From contig NZ_CP042218.1 in the NCBI RefSeq assembly GCF_007795095.1, positions 2,335,001 through 2,399,000 of the forward strand: a stretch of DNA of 64,000 nucleotides. The letters are read 5' to 3'. The notes under the pieces were generated by a model. The model had not been told where the DNA came from. It did not search any database and saw nothing but the letters and a program-made list of their open reading frames with translations. The stretch is from Luteimonas granuli (GTDB lineage: Bacteria > Pseudomonadota > Gammaproteobacteria > Xanthomonadales > Xanthomonadaceae). Of the stretch, positions 14,815-26,922 are shown in pieces (position 1 is the stretch's first letter; each line of letters opens with the position of its first letter). The position numbers and the translations under genes are program-made.

Positions 14815-14839
14815 AACGGCGCCCAGGGTCGCCGTTTTT
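14815..14839 (+). terminator. Intrinsic terminator after prpC
   Basis: Stem AACGGCG (14815-14821) with CGCCGTT (14830-14836), an 8-base loop and a T-run to 14839, 22 bases after the prpC stop. Confidence 0.82.
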
Positions 14840-14867
14840 CCTTGCGGGGAGGGCGGCAGGCGGGTGG

Positions 14868-15479
14868 TCAGTCCAGACTTTCGGCCTTCAGCGCCGCCTG
14901 GACGCCCGGGTCCGCCTCCATCCGCGCCCCGAAGGCGGCGATGTTGTCGAGGCCGGACAGGTCGACGCCGGTCCGGTCGGCCCAGCGCAGTGTCATGTAG
15001 AAGTACGGGTCGGCGTAGCTGCGGAAACAGGCCAGCCAGTCTCGGTCCGCCAGGCGCCGGTCGGCGGTTTCCATCAGTCCGCGCACCGCGGTGAGGGCCG
15101 CCGCCTTCAGCGCGGCATGGTGCGACTCCTCGCCGCTGTAGCGCGCAGGCGCGAACATCGGCTTGAACGCCGGATGCAGGTCGGAATTGACGAAGGCGAG
15201 CCAGCGCGTGGCTTCCGCGCGCTGGCGCGGCGAGCCGTCACCGGCCAGGCGGGCCTGTGGGCGGGTATCGGCCAGGTAGCCCATGATCGCGGCATTCTGG
15301 GTGAGCACGAAATCGCCATCGACGAGGGCCGGCACAGCGCCGGCGGGGTTGATGGCCAGGAAGTCCGGCGCCTTCATCGAAGCGCCGTCGAGGACCTCGA
15401 CCTCGAACGGCTCGGCTGTCCACTGCAGTGCGATGTGGACGCCGGTCGAACAGGCGCCCGGCTTGGTGTACAGCTTCAT
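14868..15479 (-). CDS. Glutathione S-transferase family protein
   Basis: 203-aa GST. The N-terminal thioredoxin-like domain reads MKLYTKPGACSTGVHIALQW and contains the beta-class active-site Ser/Cys region and the cis-Pro in NPAGAVPALVDGD. The all-alpha C-terminal domain follows from about residue 85. The start at 15479 is chosen because the family begins MKLYxxPG; a longer upstream frame would add 19 unrelated residues. The substrate cannot be deduced. It lies downstream of the SleB-like gene on the same strand. Confidence 0.88.
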   Translation of the reverse strand: MKLYTKPGACSTGVHIALQWTAEPFEVEVLDGASMKAPDFLAINPAGAVPALVDGDFVLTQNAAIMGYLADTRPQARLAGDGSPRQRAEATRWLAFVNSDLHPAFKPMFAPARYSGEESHHAALKAAALTAVRGLMETADRRLADRDWLACFRSYADPYFYMTLRWADRTGVDLSGLDNIAAFGARMEADPGVQAALKAESLD

Positions 15480-15557
15480 CGTGCGACTCCGCAGGAAAGG
15501 AGCCGCCATCATCCGCGCTGCCTGGCGCGCACTCAATGCGCCGGCGGCAACGCTACG

Positions 15558-16013
15558 TCACGACTTCGGCTTCAGTGTCTGCACGCGCAGGAAGGTGTGA
15601 TCGCCGATCGTGGCCACCTGGTAGGCGTTGCGCCAGCTCGGGCTGGCGATGGCGTGCGCCAGGAAGTGGCTGGCCCCCGGCACGACCTCCCTGCGCTCGC
15701 CGTCCGGCAGCGCCCAGTTGCGCTGGGAGTCCAGCGCGATGGTCACTGCCTGCGACCAGGCTTCGGTATTGGTCAGGCGCGTGCGCGGGGAGACGATGGT
15801 GGGCGCGAACTGTTTTCGCGCGGTCACCACATCACACACCGAATCACCCCACAGGCCGCTGTCGGTACGGCGCAGGGCGACCTCGGCCACGGCGCGCTGG
15901 CCGAGGACGGACTGGTCGCGGGCCTCGAGGTACAGCGTGGTGCTCAGGCACAGGGAATCTGCGGCCTGCGGGGGCAGGACCGATGCCAGCCACAGGATCC
16001 AGGCGAGTTTCAT
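15558..16013 (-). CDS. SleB-like cell wall hydrolase
   Basis: 151-aa exported protein with a short signal peptide (MKLAWILWLASVLPPQAADS). The Hydrolase_2/SleB domain follows: LYLEARDQSVLGQRAVAEVA matches the YxEARGExxxGQxAVAxV motif with its catalytic Glu, and VPGASHFLA corresponds to the later conserved segment. The family hydrolyses peptidoglycan in Bacillus cortex lysis; in Gram-negatives its role is less clear. The start at 16013 is chosen to place the signal peptide first. It lies 78 bases upstream of the GST gene on the same strand. Confidence 0.8.
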   Translation of the reverse strand: MKLAWILWLASVLPPQAADSLCLSTTLYLEARDQSVLGQRAVAEVALRRTDSGLWGDSVCDVVTARKQFAPTIVSPRTRLTNTEAWSQAVTIALDSQRNWALPDGERREVVPGASHFLAHAIASPSWRNAYQVATIGDHTFLRVQTLKPKS

Positions 16014-16270
16014 GACGGCTCCTTGCTCCGTTGCGCCGCGCCCGCGCAGCCTTGGCCGGACCCCGATCGGGATCCGGGCCAACGCGTCGCGGCACGGCCT
16101 GGCGTGTTGGGGAGGGCGGCAGCACTCTCTGGCGCTTTGCTGCCCGGGCGCGAAGCCCGCGGACTGGCGGGTCGTGCCGGTTCCGCCGAAGGGGCGGCGG
16201 AGAAAGTGCGCGCACCTTACTGCCGGTTTTCAAAATGCCAGCTGAACAGGGGGTGCCGCCTCCTGGCCGC

Positions 16271-18598
<2,328 letters not shown>

Positions 18599-19747
18599 AT
18601 GAAGATTCGCGTGTTGAGCACTGCCCTGCTGGCAGGCCTCGCCTTCTCGCCGGCCGCCTCCGCCCAGGAGTTCGACGACCGTTGGTATCTGACGGGTTCG
18701 GCCGGATTCAATCTCCAGGACAACGACCGCCGCACCGAAGACGTGCCCTTCGTCACCCTGGGCCTGGGCAAGTTCATCAGCCCTGTGTGGTCGGTCGATG
18801 CCGAACTGAACTACCAGAACCCCAGCATCGAAAGCAGCGTCAGCGGTGCCAACCGCAATCTGAACTGGAGCCAGTACGGCATCTCGCTGGACCTTCGCCG
18901 CCACTTCATCGCTGACGGCCGCGGCTGGAACCCCTATCTGCTGGTCGGCATCGGCTACCAGCGCAACGAGGAAGAGTACGACGCCTTCCCGAGCCCGGTC
19001 TCGCCCGGCCAGTACGAGGACGGCAACATGGCCGCCAAGCTGGGCGTCGGCCTGCAGACCGCCGTCGGCGGTCGCGCCGCGGTCCGCGCCGAAATCGCCT
19101 ACCGCGCCGATTTCAACGACGACAGCTACGCCGCCAATGGCGGACCTGACTGGGCCGGCTACCCGCACAGTCAGGAAGAGAGCTCGTTCGGCGACGTGCT
19201 GGCCTCGGTGGGCGTGGTGATTCCGCTGGGTCCGGAGCCGACCGCGCCGGTGGCGCCGGCCCCGCCGCCGGCGGCGCCGAGCTGCGCCGACCTGGACAGC
19301 GACGGTGACGGCGTGAACGACTGCGACGACCGCTGCCCGGATTCGCAGCCCGGCCAGACGATCGGTCCGGACGGCTGCCCGGTGCCGGTGTCGATCGACC
19401 TGAAGGGCGTGAACTTCGACTTCGACAAGTCGACGCTGCGTCCCGACGCGGTGTCGATCCTGAACGAGGCGATCGAGATCCTGAAGCGCTATCCGGAGCT
19501 GAAGGTCGAAGTGGCCGGCCACACCGACTCGAAGGGCACCGACGCCTACAACCAGGCCCTGTCGGAGCGCCGCGCGACGGCGGTGTACGACTACCTGACC
19601 TCGAACGGCATCGACTCCTCGCGCCTGGTGGGCCCGAACGGCTACGGCGAGAGCCGCCCGATCGCGCCGAACACCAACGACGATGGTTCGGACAACCCGG
19701 ACGGCCGCGCCCGCAACCGTCGCACGGAGCTGAACGTCCAGAACTGA
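18599..19747 (+). CDS. OmpA-family outer membrane porin
   Basis: 382-aa outer-membrane protein. The start at 18599 follows a CAGGAG ribosome site and gives signal peptide MKIRVLSTALLAGLAFSPAASAQ. A beta-barrel of about residues 24-205 follows, then a Pro/Ala linker. Next is a thrombospondin type-3-like calcium repeat (DLDSDGDGVNDCDDRCPDS). The OmpA C-terminal peptidoglycan-binding domain runs from about 265 (VNFDFDKSTLRPDA, VAGHTDSKGTDAYNQALSER). It anchors the outer membrane to the wall. It is a single gene with its own strong terminator. Confidence 0.93.
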   Translation: MKIRVLSTALLAGLAFSPAASAQEFDDRWYLTGSAGFNLQDNDRRTEDVPFVTLGLGKFISPVWSVDAELNYQNPSIESSVSGANRNLNWSQYGISLDLRRHFIADGRGWNPYLLVGIGYQRNEEEYDAFPSPVSPGQYEDGNMAAKLGVGLQTAVGGRAAVRAEIAYRADFNDDSYAANGGPDWAGYPHSQEESSFGDVLASVGVVIPLGPEPTAPVAPAPPPAAPSCADLDSDGDGVNDCDDRCPDSQPGQTIGPDGCPVPVSIDLKGVNFDFDKSTLRPDAVSILNEAIEILKRYPELKVEVAGHTDSKGTDAYNQALSERRATAVYDYLTSNGIDSSRLVGPNGYGESRPIAPNTNDDGSDNPDGRARNRRTELNVQN

Positions 19748-19769
19748 GGACGGCGGCACACGGCAACAC

Positions 19770-19800
19770 CACGAAGCCCGGCCCTGCGCCGGGCTTCGTG
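19770..19800. terminator. Strong hairpin terminator after the OmpA-family gene
   Basis: Perfect 13-bp stem: CACGAAGCCCGGC (19770-19782) with GCCGGGCTTCGTG (19788-19800) and a CCTGC loop. No T-run follows. The CGAAGCCC arm recurs in the hairpin at 45058. Confidence 0.72.
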
Positions 19801-19812
19801 CATTCCGGGGGC

Positions 19813-19821
19813 TGCTACACT
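19813..19821 (+). promoter_or_regulatory. Extended -10 upstream of the small secreted protein gene
   Basis: TGCTACACT (TGn plus TACACT) lies 31 bases before the ATG at 19852, immediately after the ompA terminator. Confidence 0.35.
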
Positions 19822-19851
19822 GCCCGCAGTGCAGGACCCGGGCGACAGGCG

Positions 19852-20406
19852 ATGAAACGTGCAGCAAGGTGGGTGGTGGTGATGGCGGGGCTGGCTGCGC
19901 CAGGGTTCGCCGCCGCGGCGGTCGATTGCGGCAGCCTTCCACGGGGCAGTGCGTCCACCCCGCGGGTCACGGTGCTGACGCCGCTGTCCGCCGAGCTCGC
20001 GGCACCGTCGTACATGCTCGGCGCCAACAGCGGCGTGCTCGGCCATGCTTACGACGAATCCCAGACGGTCGACGAAGTGCTGCTGCGCCGGCGCATCGAA
20101 GGCTGCCGCAACGTCGCCATCGCGACCCCGGCGAGCCTGGCCGACCCGAATGATCCGGGTGCCTACAAGCCCAAGACCGAATTCGACAACACCCCCTGGC
20201 GATTCGACATGAACCAGGGCGGCCGGCGGATGACCGCCGACGAGTTCGACGCCTGGATGAAGGCCCGCGGCGTGCGCGTCGCGCGCGGAAGGGCGCCGGT
20301 CCCGGCCGTCGCCGACGGCACCGCGGCGGACTCCGCCGGCGAGGCGGTCGCGCCCGCCGAGGCTCGGCCCGCGGTCCCGACGGACAAGGATTCCGATCCG
20401 CGCTGA
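19852..20406 (+). CDS. Hypothetical secreted protein
   Basis: 184 aa, not recognised. The start at 19852 gives a signal peptide (MKRAARWVVVMAGLAAPGFAAAA). A mature region with two cysteines follows (AVDCGSL and EGCRNVA). The C-terminal third is Ala/Pro/Glu-rich and probably disordered. It lies alone between the ompA terminator and the convergent kbl gene. No function is proposed. Confidence 0.68.
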   Translation: MKRAARWVVVMAGLAAPGFAAAAVDCGSLPRGSASTPRVTVLTPLSAELAAPSYMLGANSGVLGHAYDESQTVDEVLLRRRIEGCRNVAIATPASLADPNDPGAYKPKTEFDNTPWRFDMNQGGRRMTADEFDAWMKARGVRVARGRAPVPAVADGTAADSAGEAVAPAEARPAVPTDKDSDPR

Positions 20407-20431
20407 CTCCGGTGTGACCTGGCCTGGAGCC

Positions 20432-20449
20432 GCGACGCCGAAGCGTCGC
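20432..20449. terminator. Hairpin between convergent genes
   Basis: Perfect 7-bp stem GCGACGC (20432-20438) with GCGTCGC (20443-20449) and a CGAA loop. It lies in the 56-base gap between the secreted protein gene and the 3' end of kbl, so it may serve both directions. No T-run is present. Confidence 0.45.
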
Positions 20450-20462
20450 AGCCGCCTGGGGT

Positions 20463-21668
20463 TCAGCCCGCGATGACGCCCAGTTCGCGCCCGATGCGGG
20501 TGAAGGCGTCGATCGCGCGGTCCAGGTGCTCGCGCGTGTGCGCGGCCGAGAGCTGGGTGCGGATGCGCGCCTGTCCCTTCGGTACCACGGGGAAGAAGAA
20601 GCCGATCGCGTAGATGCCTTCCTCCAGGAGCCGCTCGGCGAAGCGCTGCGCCAGCGGCGCGTCGTACAGCATCACCGGGCAGATCGGATGCGTACCGGGT
20701 TTGATGTCGAAACCGGCGTCGGTCATGCGCTCGCGGAAATATGCCGTGTTCTCCGCCAGCCGCTCGCGCAGCTCGCCGGCGGCATCCAGCATCTGGAAGG
20801 CCTTCGTGCCCGCTGCCACCACGTGTGGAGGCAAGGAGTTCGAGAACAGATAGGGCCGCGAGCGCTGGCGCAGCAGTTCGATCACTTCGGCCTTCGCCGT
20901 CGTGAAGCCGCCCAGCGCGCCGCCCATCGCCTTGCCCAGGGTGCCGGTGATGATGTCGATCTTCTCCAGCACGCCCTTGACCTCGGCCGAGCCCCGGCCG
21001 GTGGCGCCGATGAAGCCGGTGGCGTGGCACTCGTCGATGTGGACCAGCGCGCCGTATTTCTCCGCCAGCGCCGTGATCTCGTCCAGCGGCGCGATGAAGC
21101 CGTCCATCGAGAACACCCCGTCGGTGGTGATCATGATGGTGCGGGCGCCGTCGGTCCTGGCCTGCTGGAGCTGCTTCTCCAGGTCGGCCATGTCGCAGTT
21201 GGCGTAGCGGTAGCGCTTCGCCTTGCACAGACGCACGCCATCGATGATCGAGGCGTGGTTGAGCGAGTCGCTGATGACCGCGTCCTCCTCGCCCAGCAGC
21301 GGTTCGAACAGGCCGCCGTTGGCGTCGAAGCAGGCGGCGTAGAGGATGGTGTCCTCCTTGCCGAAGAAGTCCGAGATCGTACGCTCCAGCTCCTTGTGCA
21401 GGTCCTGGGTGCCGCAGATGAAGCGCACCGAGGCCATGCCGAAGCCGTGGGTATCCAGCGCCTCGCGCGCCGCGGCGATGATCTCGGGATGGTCGGCGAG
21501 GCCGAGGTAGTTGTTGGCGCAGAAGTTCAGCACCCGGCGACCGCCGGTCAGCTCGATCTCGGCCGACTGCGGCGTGGTGATGACGCGCTCCGCCTTGAAC
21601 AGCCCCTGGGCGCGGATGGAGTCGAGTTCTTCGGCGTAGCGCCTGGTGGGACCTGGGGTGCTGGACAT
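20463..21668 (-). CDS. kbl: 2-amino-3-ketobutyrate CoA ligase (glycine C-acetyltransferase)
   Basis: PLP enzyme converting 2-amino-3-ketobutyrate and CoA to glycine and acetyl-CoA, the second step of threonine degradation. It is 401 aa. Alpha-oxoamine synthase motifs are [30 protein letters not shown] and [15 protein letters not shown] (PLP lysine). The start at 21668 ([16 protein letters not shown]) fits the family. Its pathway partner tdh lies 1.8 kb away on the same strand, with an oppositely oriented transporter gene between them. Confidence 0.96.
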   Translation of the reverse strand: MSSTPGPTRRYAEELDSIRAQGLFKAERVITTPQSAEIELTGGRRVLNFCANNYLGLADHPEIIAAAREALDTHGFGMASVRFICGTQDLHKELERTISDFFGKEDTILYAACFDANGGLFEPLLGEEDAVISDSLNHASIIDGVRLCKAKRYRYANCDMADLEKQLQQARTDGARTIMITTDGVFSMDGFIAPLDEITALAEKYGALVHIDECHATGFIGATGRGSAEVKGVLEKIDIITGTLGKAMGGALGGFTTAKAEVIELLRQRSRPYLFSNSLPPHVVAAGTKAFQMLDAAGELRERLAENTAYFRERMTDAGFDIKPGTHPICPVMLYDAPLAQRFAERLLEEGIYAIGFFFPVVPKGQARIRTQLSAAHTREHLDRAIDAFTRIGRELGVIAG

Positions 21669-21800
21669 GGCGGATCCTGGACTGCGGGACAGGCTGCGTA
21701 TGTTAGCCGTTGCCCATGCACGGGGCCCGCGGCCTGATGCGGCGCATGGTCGCGACCGGGGGCCGTGGCTATGCTGCCCGTTCCTGACAGCGGGTGGACG

Positions 21801-23471
21801 ATGTTCCCTGACGTATTGCCTCTGATCGCCGGCCTCGGCCTCTTCATGCTCGGCATGAAACTCCTCGAGGACGCGCTGGCCGCCCTGGCCGGTCTGCCCC
21901 TGCGCCGCTTCCTTCGCGAGCATGCCGACAGGCCGGCGCGGGGCATCCTGATCGGCACGGCGGCCACCGCGATCCTGCAGAGCAGCACCCTGGTGTCGCT
22001 GTTGGTGCTGGCCTTCGTCGGTGCCGGGATCATGCAGCTCGCCGGTGCCGTGGGCGTGATCATGGGCGCCAACCTCGGGACCACGCTGACCACCTGGCTG
22101 GTGGCCTCGCTGGGCTTCAAACTGGACCTTGCGACCTCGGCAATGGCCTTCATCGGCGTCGGTGGCGTGGGCTTTTCCCTGCTGCGCCGGGGCAGCAGGG
22201 CGCGCGAGACCGCCGGCCTGCTCCTGGGCGTCGGCCTGCTGCTCTACGGTCTGGACCTGATGAAGTCGGGCGTGGAGGCCTGGGCTTCGGCCTTCGATGT
22301 CGCGCCTTTCGCGGACTGGCCGCTGGTGCTGATGGCGCTGCTGGGCGTGGCGGTCACGGGAGCCATCCAGTCGAGCACCGCGGCGATGATGATTGCGCTG
22401 GGCGCGCTGCATGGCGGCATCGTCGACCTGCCGTCGGCGGCGGCCTTCGCCGCCGGCACCAGCGTGGGCACGACCTTCACCGCGGTGCTGGGCGCGCTGG
22501 GGGGCAGCGCGGACAAGAAGCGCGTCGCCGCCGCCCATTTCGGCTTCAATCTGTTCAAGGCGGCGCTGGCGCTGCTGATCCTGCACCCGATGCTGGCGGC
22601 GCTGGGGCGCGTTCCGGGGCTGGCGGACCCCCTTTTGCGCCTGGCGGCCTTCCACACCACCATCAACCTGGCCGGCATCGCCGTGGTGCTTCCGTTCGCC
22701 GGGCGGCTGGCGGAGTGGCTGGGACGGCGCTTCCGCGATGGCAGCGACCAGATCAACCACTACCTCCATGCGGCCGGGCACGAGGTGCCCGAGGCCGGCC
22801 TGGAGGCCGTGCGCAGGGAGGTCCGGCGCGCCCTGGGCATGACCGTCTCGCTGAATCGAGAAGCGCTGCAGATTCCGGCACCGCCTGTCGGCGAGTGGCC
22901 GGATCCGGATGCGGGGCAGGGCCGCAACGGTCGCCGCGACTTCGACGAACGCTATCGCAGGCTCAAGCGGCTGGAGGGCGAGATCGTCGAGTACGTGGCG
23001 CGCCTGCAACTGCAGGAGCTCACCCCGGAGGTCGGCAGCGGACTGTCCGCCCAGCTCGAGGCCATGCGCATGGCGGTCAGCTCGGCCAAGGCGCTCAAGG
23101 ACATCCGCGGCAACCTGGTCGAGCTGCGCCTGGCGCTGCGGGCGCCGGTGGACGTGCGGCTGGAAGAGTTCGGGGGCGCGGCGACAACTCTGTACGCGGC
23201 CATCGACCGGCTCGCGCCCGGACAGCCCGAGCCGGTGCTGGTGCAGACGGTGTCGGCCCTGCGCAACCAGGTGCGCGAGGCGCGCGAGGGTGCGCTGGGC
23301 CGGCTCTACCGGGAGGCCAGCCGCGACAGCATCGGCGAGGAGGTGCTGTCGACCCTGCTCAACGTCAACCGCGCGCTGTACCTGTCCGCGCAGTCGCTGC
23401 TGCGGGCCCTGGGCCTGCATCTGCTGGCGCCGGAGACCGCGGGCGTGGTCGAGGACGCCAGCCTCGACTGA
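21801..23471 (+). CDS. Na/Pi cotransporter family protein
   Basis: 556-aa membrane protein. Two inverted Na/Pi cotransporter repeats are visible with the signature QSST motif: [20 protein letters not shown] near residue 60 and [20 protein letters not shown] near 195. The C-terminal 240 residues are soluble and helical, resembling PhoU-like domains, as in YjbB-type transporters. The start at 21801 ([20 protein letters not shown]) is preferred over an ATG 36 bases upstream because the family begins with this helix. It is oriented against kbl and tdh, between which it lies. Confidence 0.87.
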   Translation: MFPDVLPLIAGLGLFMLGMKLLEDALAALAGLPLRRFLREHADRPARGILIGTAATAILQSSTLVSLLVLAFVGAGIMQLAGAVGVIMGANLGTTLTTWLVASLGFKLDLATSAMAFIGVGGVGFSLLRRGSRARETAGLLLGVGLLLYGLDLMKSGVEAWASAFDVAPFADWPLVLMALLGVAVTGAIQSSTAAMMIALGALHGGIVDLPSAAAFAAGTSVGTTFTAVLGALGGSADKKRVAAAHFGFNLFKAALALLILHPMLAALGRVPGLADPLLRLAAFHTTINLAGIAVVLPFAGRLAEWLGRRFRDGSDQINHYLHAAGHEVPEAGLEAVRREVRRALGMTVSLNREALQIPAPPVGEWPDPDAGQGRNGRRDFDERYRRLKRLEGEIVEYVARLQLQELTPEVGSGLSAQLEAMRMAVSSAKALKDIRGNLVELRLALRAPVDVRLEEFGGAATTLYAAIDRLAPGQPEPVLVQTVSALRNQVREAREGALGRLYREASRDSIGEEVLSTLLNVNRALYLSAQSLLRALGLHLLAPETAGVVEDASLD

Positions 23472-23484
23472 GCCCGCGCGGACC

Positions 23485-24543
23485 TCAGGTCCAGCTGAGC
23501 ACGACCTTGCCCGACTTCCCCGACTCCATCAGGTCGAAGCCCTTCTGGAATTCGTCGGCCGGCAGCTGGTGGCTCAGCACCTTGTGCAGCGGGAAGCCCG
23601 AGAGCACCAGCTGCGTCATCTTGTACCAGGTCTCGTACATGCGGCGGCCGTAGATGCCGTGCAGGGTGAGGCCCTTGAAGATCACCCGGTCCCAGTCGAT
23701 GCCCGCACCCTTGGGCAGCAGGCCGAGCAGGGCGACCTTGCCGCCGTGGTACATGCAGTCGAGCATGTCGTTGAAGGCCGCCGGGTTGCCGCTCATCTCC
23801 AGGCCGACGTCGAAACCGTCCATGTGCAGTTCGGCCATCACGTCCTTGACCGAGGTCTTGCTGACGTTGACCACGCGGGTGGCGCCCATGTCGGCGGCCA
23901 GCTTCAGGCGGAAATCGTTGACGTCGGTGACCACCACGTTGCGCGCGCCGATGTGCTTGCAGATGCCCGCGGCCATGACGCCGATGGGGCCGGCGCCGGT
24001 GATCAGCACGTCCTCGCCGACCACATCGAACTCGAGCGCGCAGTGCGCGGCATTGCCGTAGGGATCGAAGAACGCGGCCAGCTCGCTCGGGATCTGGTCG
24101 GGGATCGGCCACAGGTTGCTGGCTGGCATCGCGATGTATTCGGCGAATGCGCCGTTGCGGTTGACGCCGATGCCCACGGTGTTCGGGCACAGGTGCTGGC
24201 GTCCGGCGCGGCAGTTGCGGCAGTGGCCGCAGACGATGTGGCCCTCGGCCGAAACCCGCTGGCCGATGGAGTAGCCCGTGACCCCGGGACCCATGCCGAC
24301 GATTCGGCCGACGAATTCGTGGCCGATCACCAGGCCCTGCGGAATGGTGCGCTGGGCCCATTCGTCCCAGAGGTAGATGTGCAGGTCCGTGCCGCAGATC
24401 GCGGTCTTCTCGAGGCGGATCAGGACCTCGTTGGGGCCGGGCTGCGGCACCGGCACCTCTTCCATCCAGATGCCCTTGGCCAGTTCGCGCTTGACCAGCG
24501 CCTTCATGGTGGTGGGAATGGCGGACTGCTGCGGCTGGGACAT
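23485..24543 (-). CDS. tdh: L-threonine 3-dehydrogenase
   Basis: Zinc-dependent medium-chain dehydrogenase oxidising threonine to 2-amino-3-ketobutyrate. It is 352 aa. Catalytic zinc ligands lie in [11 protein letters not shown] and GHEFVG. The structural zinc cysteines are in [15 protein letters not shown], and the NAD site is [17 protein letters not shown]. The start at 24543 adds 12 residues relative to E. coli Tdh, which starts MKAL; the internal ATG at 24507 is an alternative. A TACAAT element lies at 24578-24573 on the minus strand. It works with kbl. Confidence 0.95.
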   Translation of the reverse strand: MSQPQQSAIPTTMKALVKRELAKGIWMEEVPVPQPGPNEVLIRLEKTAICGTDLHIYLWDEWAQRTIPQGLVIGHEFVGRIVGMGPGVTGYSIGQRVSAEGHIVCGHCRNCRAGRQHLCPNTVGIGVNRNGAFAEYIAMPASNLWPIPDQIPSELAAFFDPYGNAAHCALEFDVVGEDVLITGAGPIGVMAAGICKHIGARNVVVTDVNDFRLKLAADMGATRVVNVSKTSVKDVMAELHMDGFDVGLEMSGNPAAFNDMLDCMYHGGKVALLGLLPKGAGIDWDRVIFKGLTLHGIYGRRMYETWYKMTQLVLSGFPLHKVLSHQLPADEFQKGFDLMESGKSGKVVLSWT

Positions 24544-24663
24544 GGAATGGCTGTCGGAAGGGCGAGGCGGCCATTGTACCGCCGGCGCCGGTCACGCCCT
24601 CGTGCGTGAGCGTCGGCATTTGCGCCGGACCGCCGGCACGGCCTATCGTCGCCGGCTGTCCAG

Positions 24664-26874
24664 ATGATGCGTGAACCCATGCGCCCGAGCCTTCCCGTCG
24701 CGATCCTCGCCGCCGCCCTCCTGCTGCCCGCCGCTGCCGCCGCCGACGAGGGGATGTGGCTGCCCTCGCAGTTGCCCGGGATCGAGGAGGCGATGCGCGG
24801 CTCGGGCTTCCAGGGCGACCCGAAGGACCTGTCGGACCTGTCGCGGCCACCGATGAGCGCCGTGGTCTCGCTGGGCGGCTGCACCGCGAGCTTCGTCTCC
24901 CCGCAGGGCCTGGTGGTGACCAACCACCACTGCGCGCATGGCGCGATCCAGCTGAACTCGACGCCGGAGAACAACCTCATCGTCAACGGCTTCAATGCCG
25001 CCACCATGGCCGACGAAGTCTCCGCCGGCCCCGGGGCGCGGGTGCTGGTGACCGACCGCTTCGAACGCATCACCGAGCGCATCCTGGCCCGCGCCCGTGG
25101 GAAGACCGGTCGCGCCTACCACGACGCCGTGGAGGCCGCCTCCAAGGCCGCCGTGGCCGAGTGCGAAGCCGAGCCCGGCTACCGCTGCAGCGTGGTCGAC
25201 ATGTACTACGGCACCGACTTCCACCTCATCCGGCAGTTGGAGATCCGCGACGTGCGCCTGGTCTACGCGCCGCCGGACGCGATCGGCAGCTACGGCGACG
25301 AGATCGACAACTTCATGTGGCCGCGGCACAGCGGCGACTTCACCTTCTACCGCGCCTACGTCGGGCCGGACGGCAGGCCGGCCGCGTATTCGCCGGACAA
25401 CGTGCCCTTCCGGCCGGCGGCCTGGCTGACGGTGTCGACGGAGCCGCTGGCCGAGGGCGATTTCGCCATGCTCGCCGGCTACCCGGGCCGCACCTTCCGC
25501 CATCGCACCGCCGCCGAGTTTGCCGACCAGGTGGAATGGCAGCTGCCCTCGCGGGTCGAACTGATGAGCGCGCTGCTGGCCGCCGTGGAGCGCGCCACCG
25601 CCGGCGATGCCGACGCTGGAGTGCGCTATGCCGCCCAGGTGGCCAGCCTGAAGAACACGCTCAAGCGCGCCCAGGGCGAACTCGACGGCCTGCGCCGCAG
25701 CCATGCGGTCGCCGAGCGCCGTACGCAGGAGGCGGCCATGCTCGCCTGGCTCCCTTCGCAGCCGGACGCAGCCGCGATCCGCGCCGACATCGATGCCGCC
25801 GCGGAGGTGATCGCCTCCGCCCGCGGCACGCGCGAGCGCGACCAGCTGTTCGGCCTGATGCAGGCCCAGACGCAGCTGCTGCGCGGTGCCATGCAGCTGC
25901 AGCGGCTGGCGCTGGAGCGCGGCAAGCCCGATGCCGAGCGCGAGGCCGGCTACCAGCTGCGCGACGAGGCACGCATCGAGGCCGCGCTGCGCCAGGCCCA
26001 GCGTCGCTATGCCCCGGCCGTGGAGCGCGCGATCCTGGCCGAACTGCTGGCGCGCCATCGCGCACTGCCGGCGGACCAGCGCGTGCCCGAGATCGAGGCC
26101 GTCTTCGGTGCCGACGCCGCGTCCGCCGCGGCAGCACTGGAGGCCCTGTACTCGACCACGGCACTGGCCGATGAAGCGGAGCGTCTGCGCCTGCTGGCCG
26201 CCGCTCCGCCCGAGGTGCGGGCGTCCACCGACCCGCTGATGCGCGCCGCCGCCACCCTTCAGCAGGCCGCCCTGCGCTTGGAGGACGAGGACAAGGCCCG
26301 CGCCGGCGAACTGCTGCGCCTGCGCCCGGCCTACATGCGCGGCATGATCGGCCACGCGCGCAGCGAGGGGAGGGCGGTCTATCCCGATGCGAACTCCACC
26401 CTGCGCGTGAGCCACGGTCGCATCGAAAGCCTGCAGCCGCGCGACGCGGTCAGCTACGCACCGCTGACCACCGTCGAAGGCATCGTCGAGAAACACACCG
26501 GCGTCGCGCCCTTCGACGCGCCGGCGCCCCTGCTCGACGCCATCGCCCGCCGTGACTTCGGCGCCACCGTCGATCCAGGCCTGGGCACCCAGACCGTCAA
26601 TTTCCTCACCAATCTCGACACCACCGGCGGCAACTCCGGCTCCCCGGTGATGGACGCGCGCGGCCGCCTGATCGGCCTGAACTTCGACAGCAACTGGGAG
26701 GCGGTCAGCGCCAGCTGGAAGTTCGATCCGCGCTACAAGCGCGCGATCCATGTCGATGCCCGCTACATGCGCTGGATCATGGCCCGCGTCTATCCCGCGC
26801 CGCAGCTGCTGCACGAGATGGGCCTGCCACTGGACGGCGCCGATCGCGCGCCGGCCGAGGCCGACGGCCGTTAG
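24664..26874 (+). CDS. S46 family serine peptidase, DPP11-type (Asp/Glu-specific dipeptidyl peptidase)
   Basis: 736-aa exported exopeptidase (signal peptide PSLPVAILAAALLLPAAAAA) releasing dipeptides from peptide N-termini in the periplasm. The chymotrypsin-fold triad is His in VTNHHCAHGAIQ (residues 88/89), Asp in MWPRHSGDF, and Ser658 in TGGNSGSPV. Eighteen residues after that Ser stands Ser676 (NFDSNWE). In this family Arg or Ser at the position marks DPP11 and Gly marks DPP7, so Asp/Glu at P1 is inferred. ATG codons at 24664, 24667 and 24679 are all possible starts. A second S46 gene follows 48 bases later. Confidence 0.92.
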   Translation: MMREPMRPSLPVAILAAALLLPAAAAADEGMWLPSQLPGIEEAMRGSGFQGDPKDLSDLSRPPMSAVVSLGGCTASFVSPQGLVVTNHHCAHGAIQLNSTPENNLIVNGFNAATMADEVSAGPGARVLVTDRFERITERILARARGKTGRAYHDAVEAASKAAVAECEAEPGYRCSVVDMYYGTDFHLIRQLEIRDVRLVYAPPDAIGSYGDEIDNFMWPRHSGDFTFYRAYVGPDGRPAAYSPDNVPFRPAAWLTVSTEPLAEGDFAMLAGYPGRTFRHRTAAEFADQVEWQLPSRVELMSALLAAVERATAGDADAGVRYAAQVASLKNTLKRAQGELDGLRRSHAVAERRTQEAAMLAWLPSQPDAAAIRADIDAAAEVIASARGTRERDQLFGLMQAQTQLLRGAMQLQRLALERGKPDAEREAGYQLRDEARIEAALRQAQRRYAPAVERAILAELLARHRALPADQRVPEIEAVFGADAASAAAALEALYSTTALADEAERLRLLAAAPPEVRASTDPLMRAAATLQQAALRLEDEDKARAGELLRLRPAYMRGMIGHARSEGRAVYPDANSTLRVSHGRIESLQPRDAVSYAPLTTVEGIVEKHTGVAPFDAPAPLLDAIARRDFGATVDPGLGTQTVNFLTNLDTTGGNSGSPVMDARGRLIGLNFDSNWEAVSASWKFDPRYKRAIHVDARYMRWIMARVYPAPQLLHEMGLPLDGADRAPAEADGR

Positions 26875-26922
26875 ACTTCCAGCCATCCCCTACCCACCAC
26901 GACCGCTCCAGGACGCAGACCC

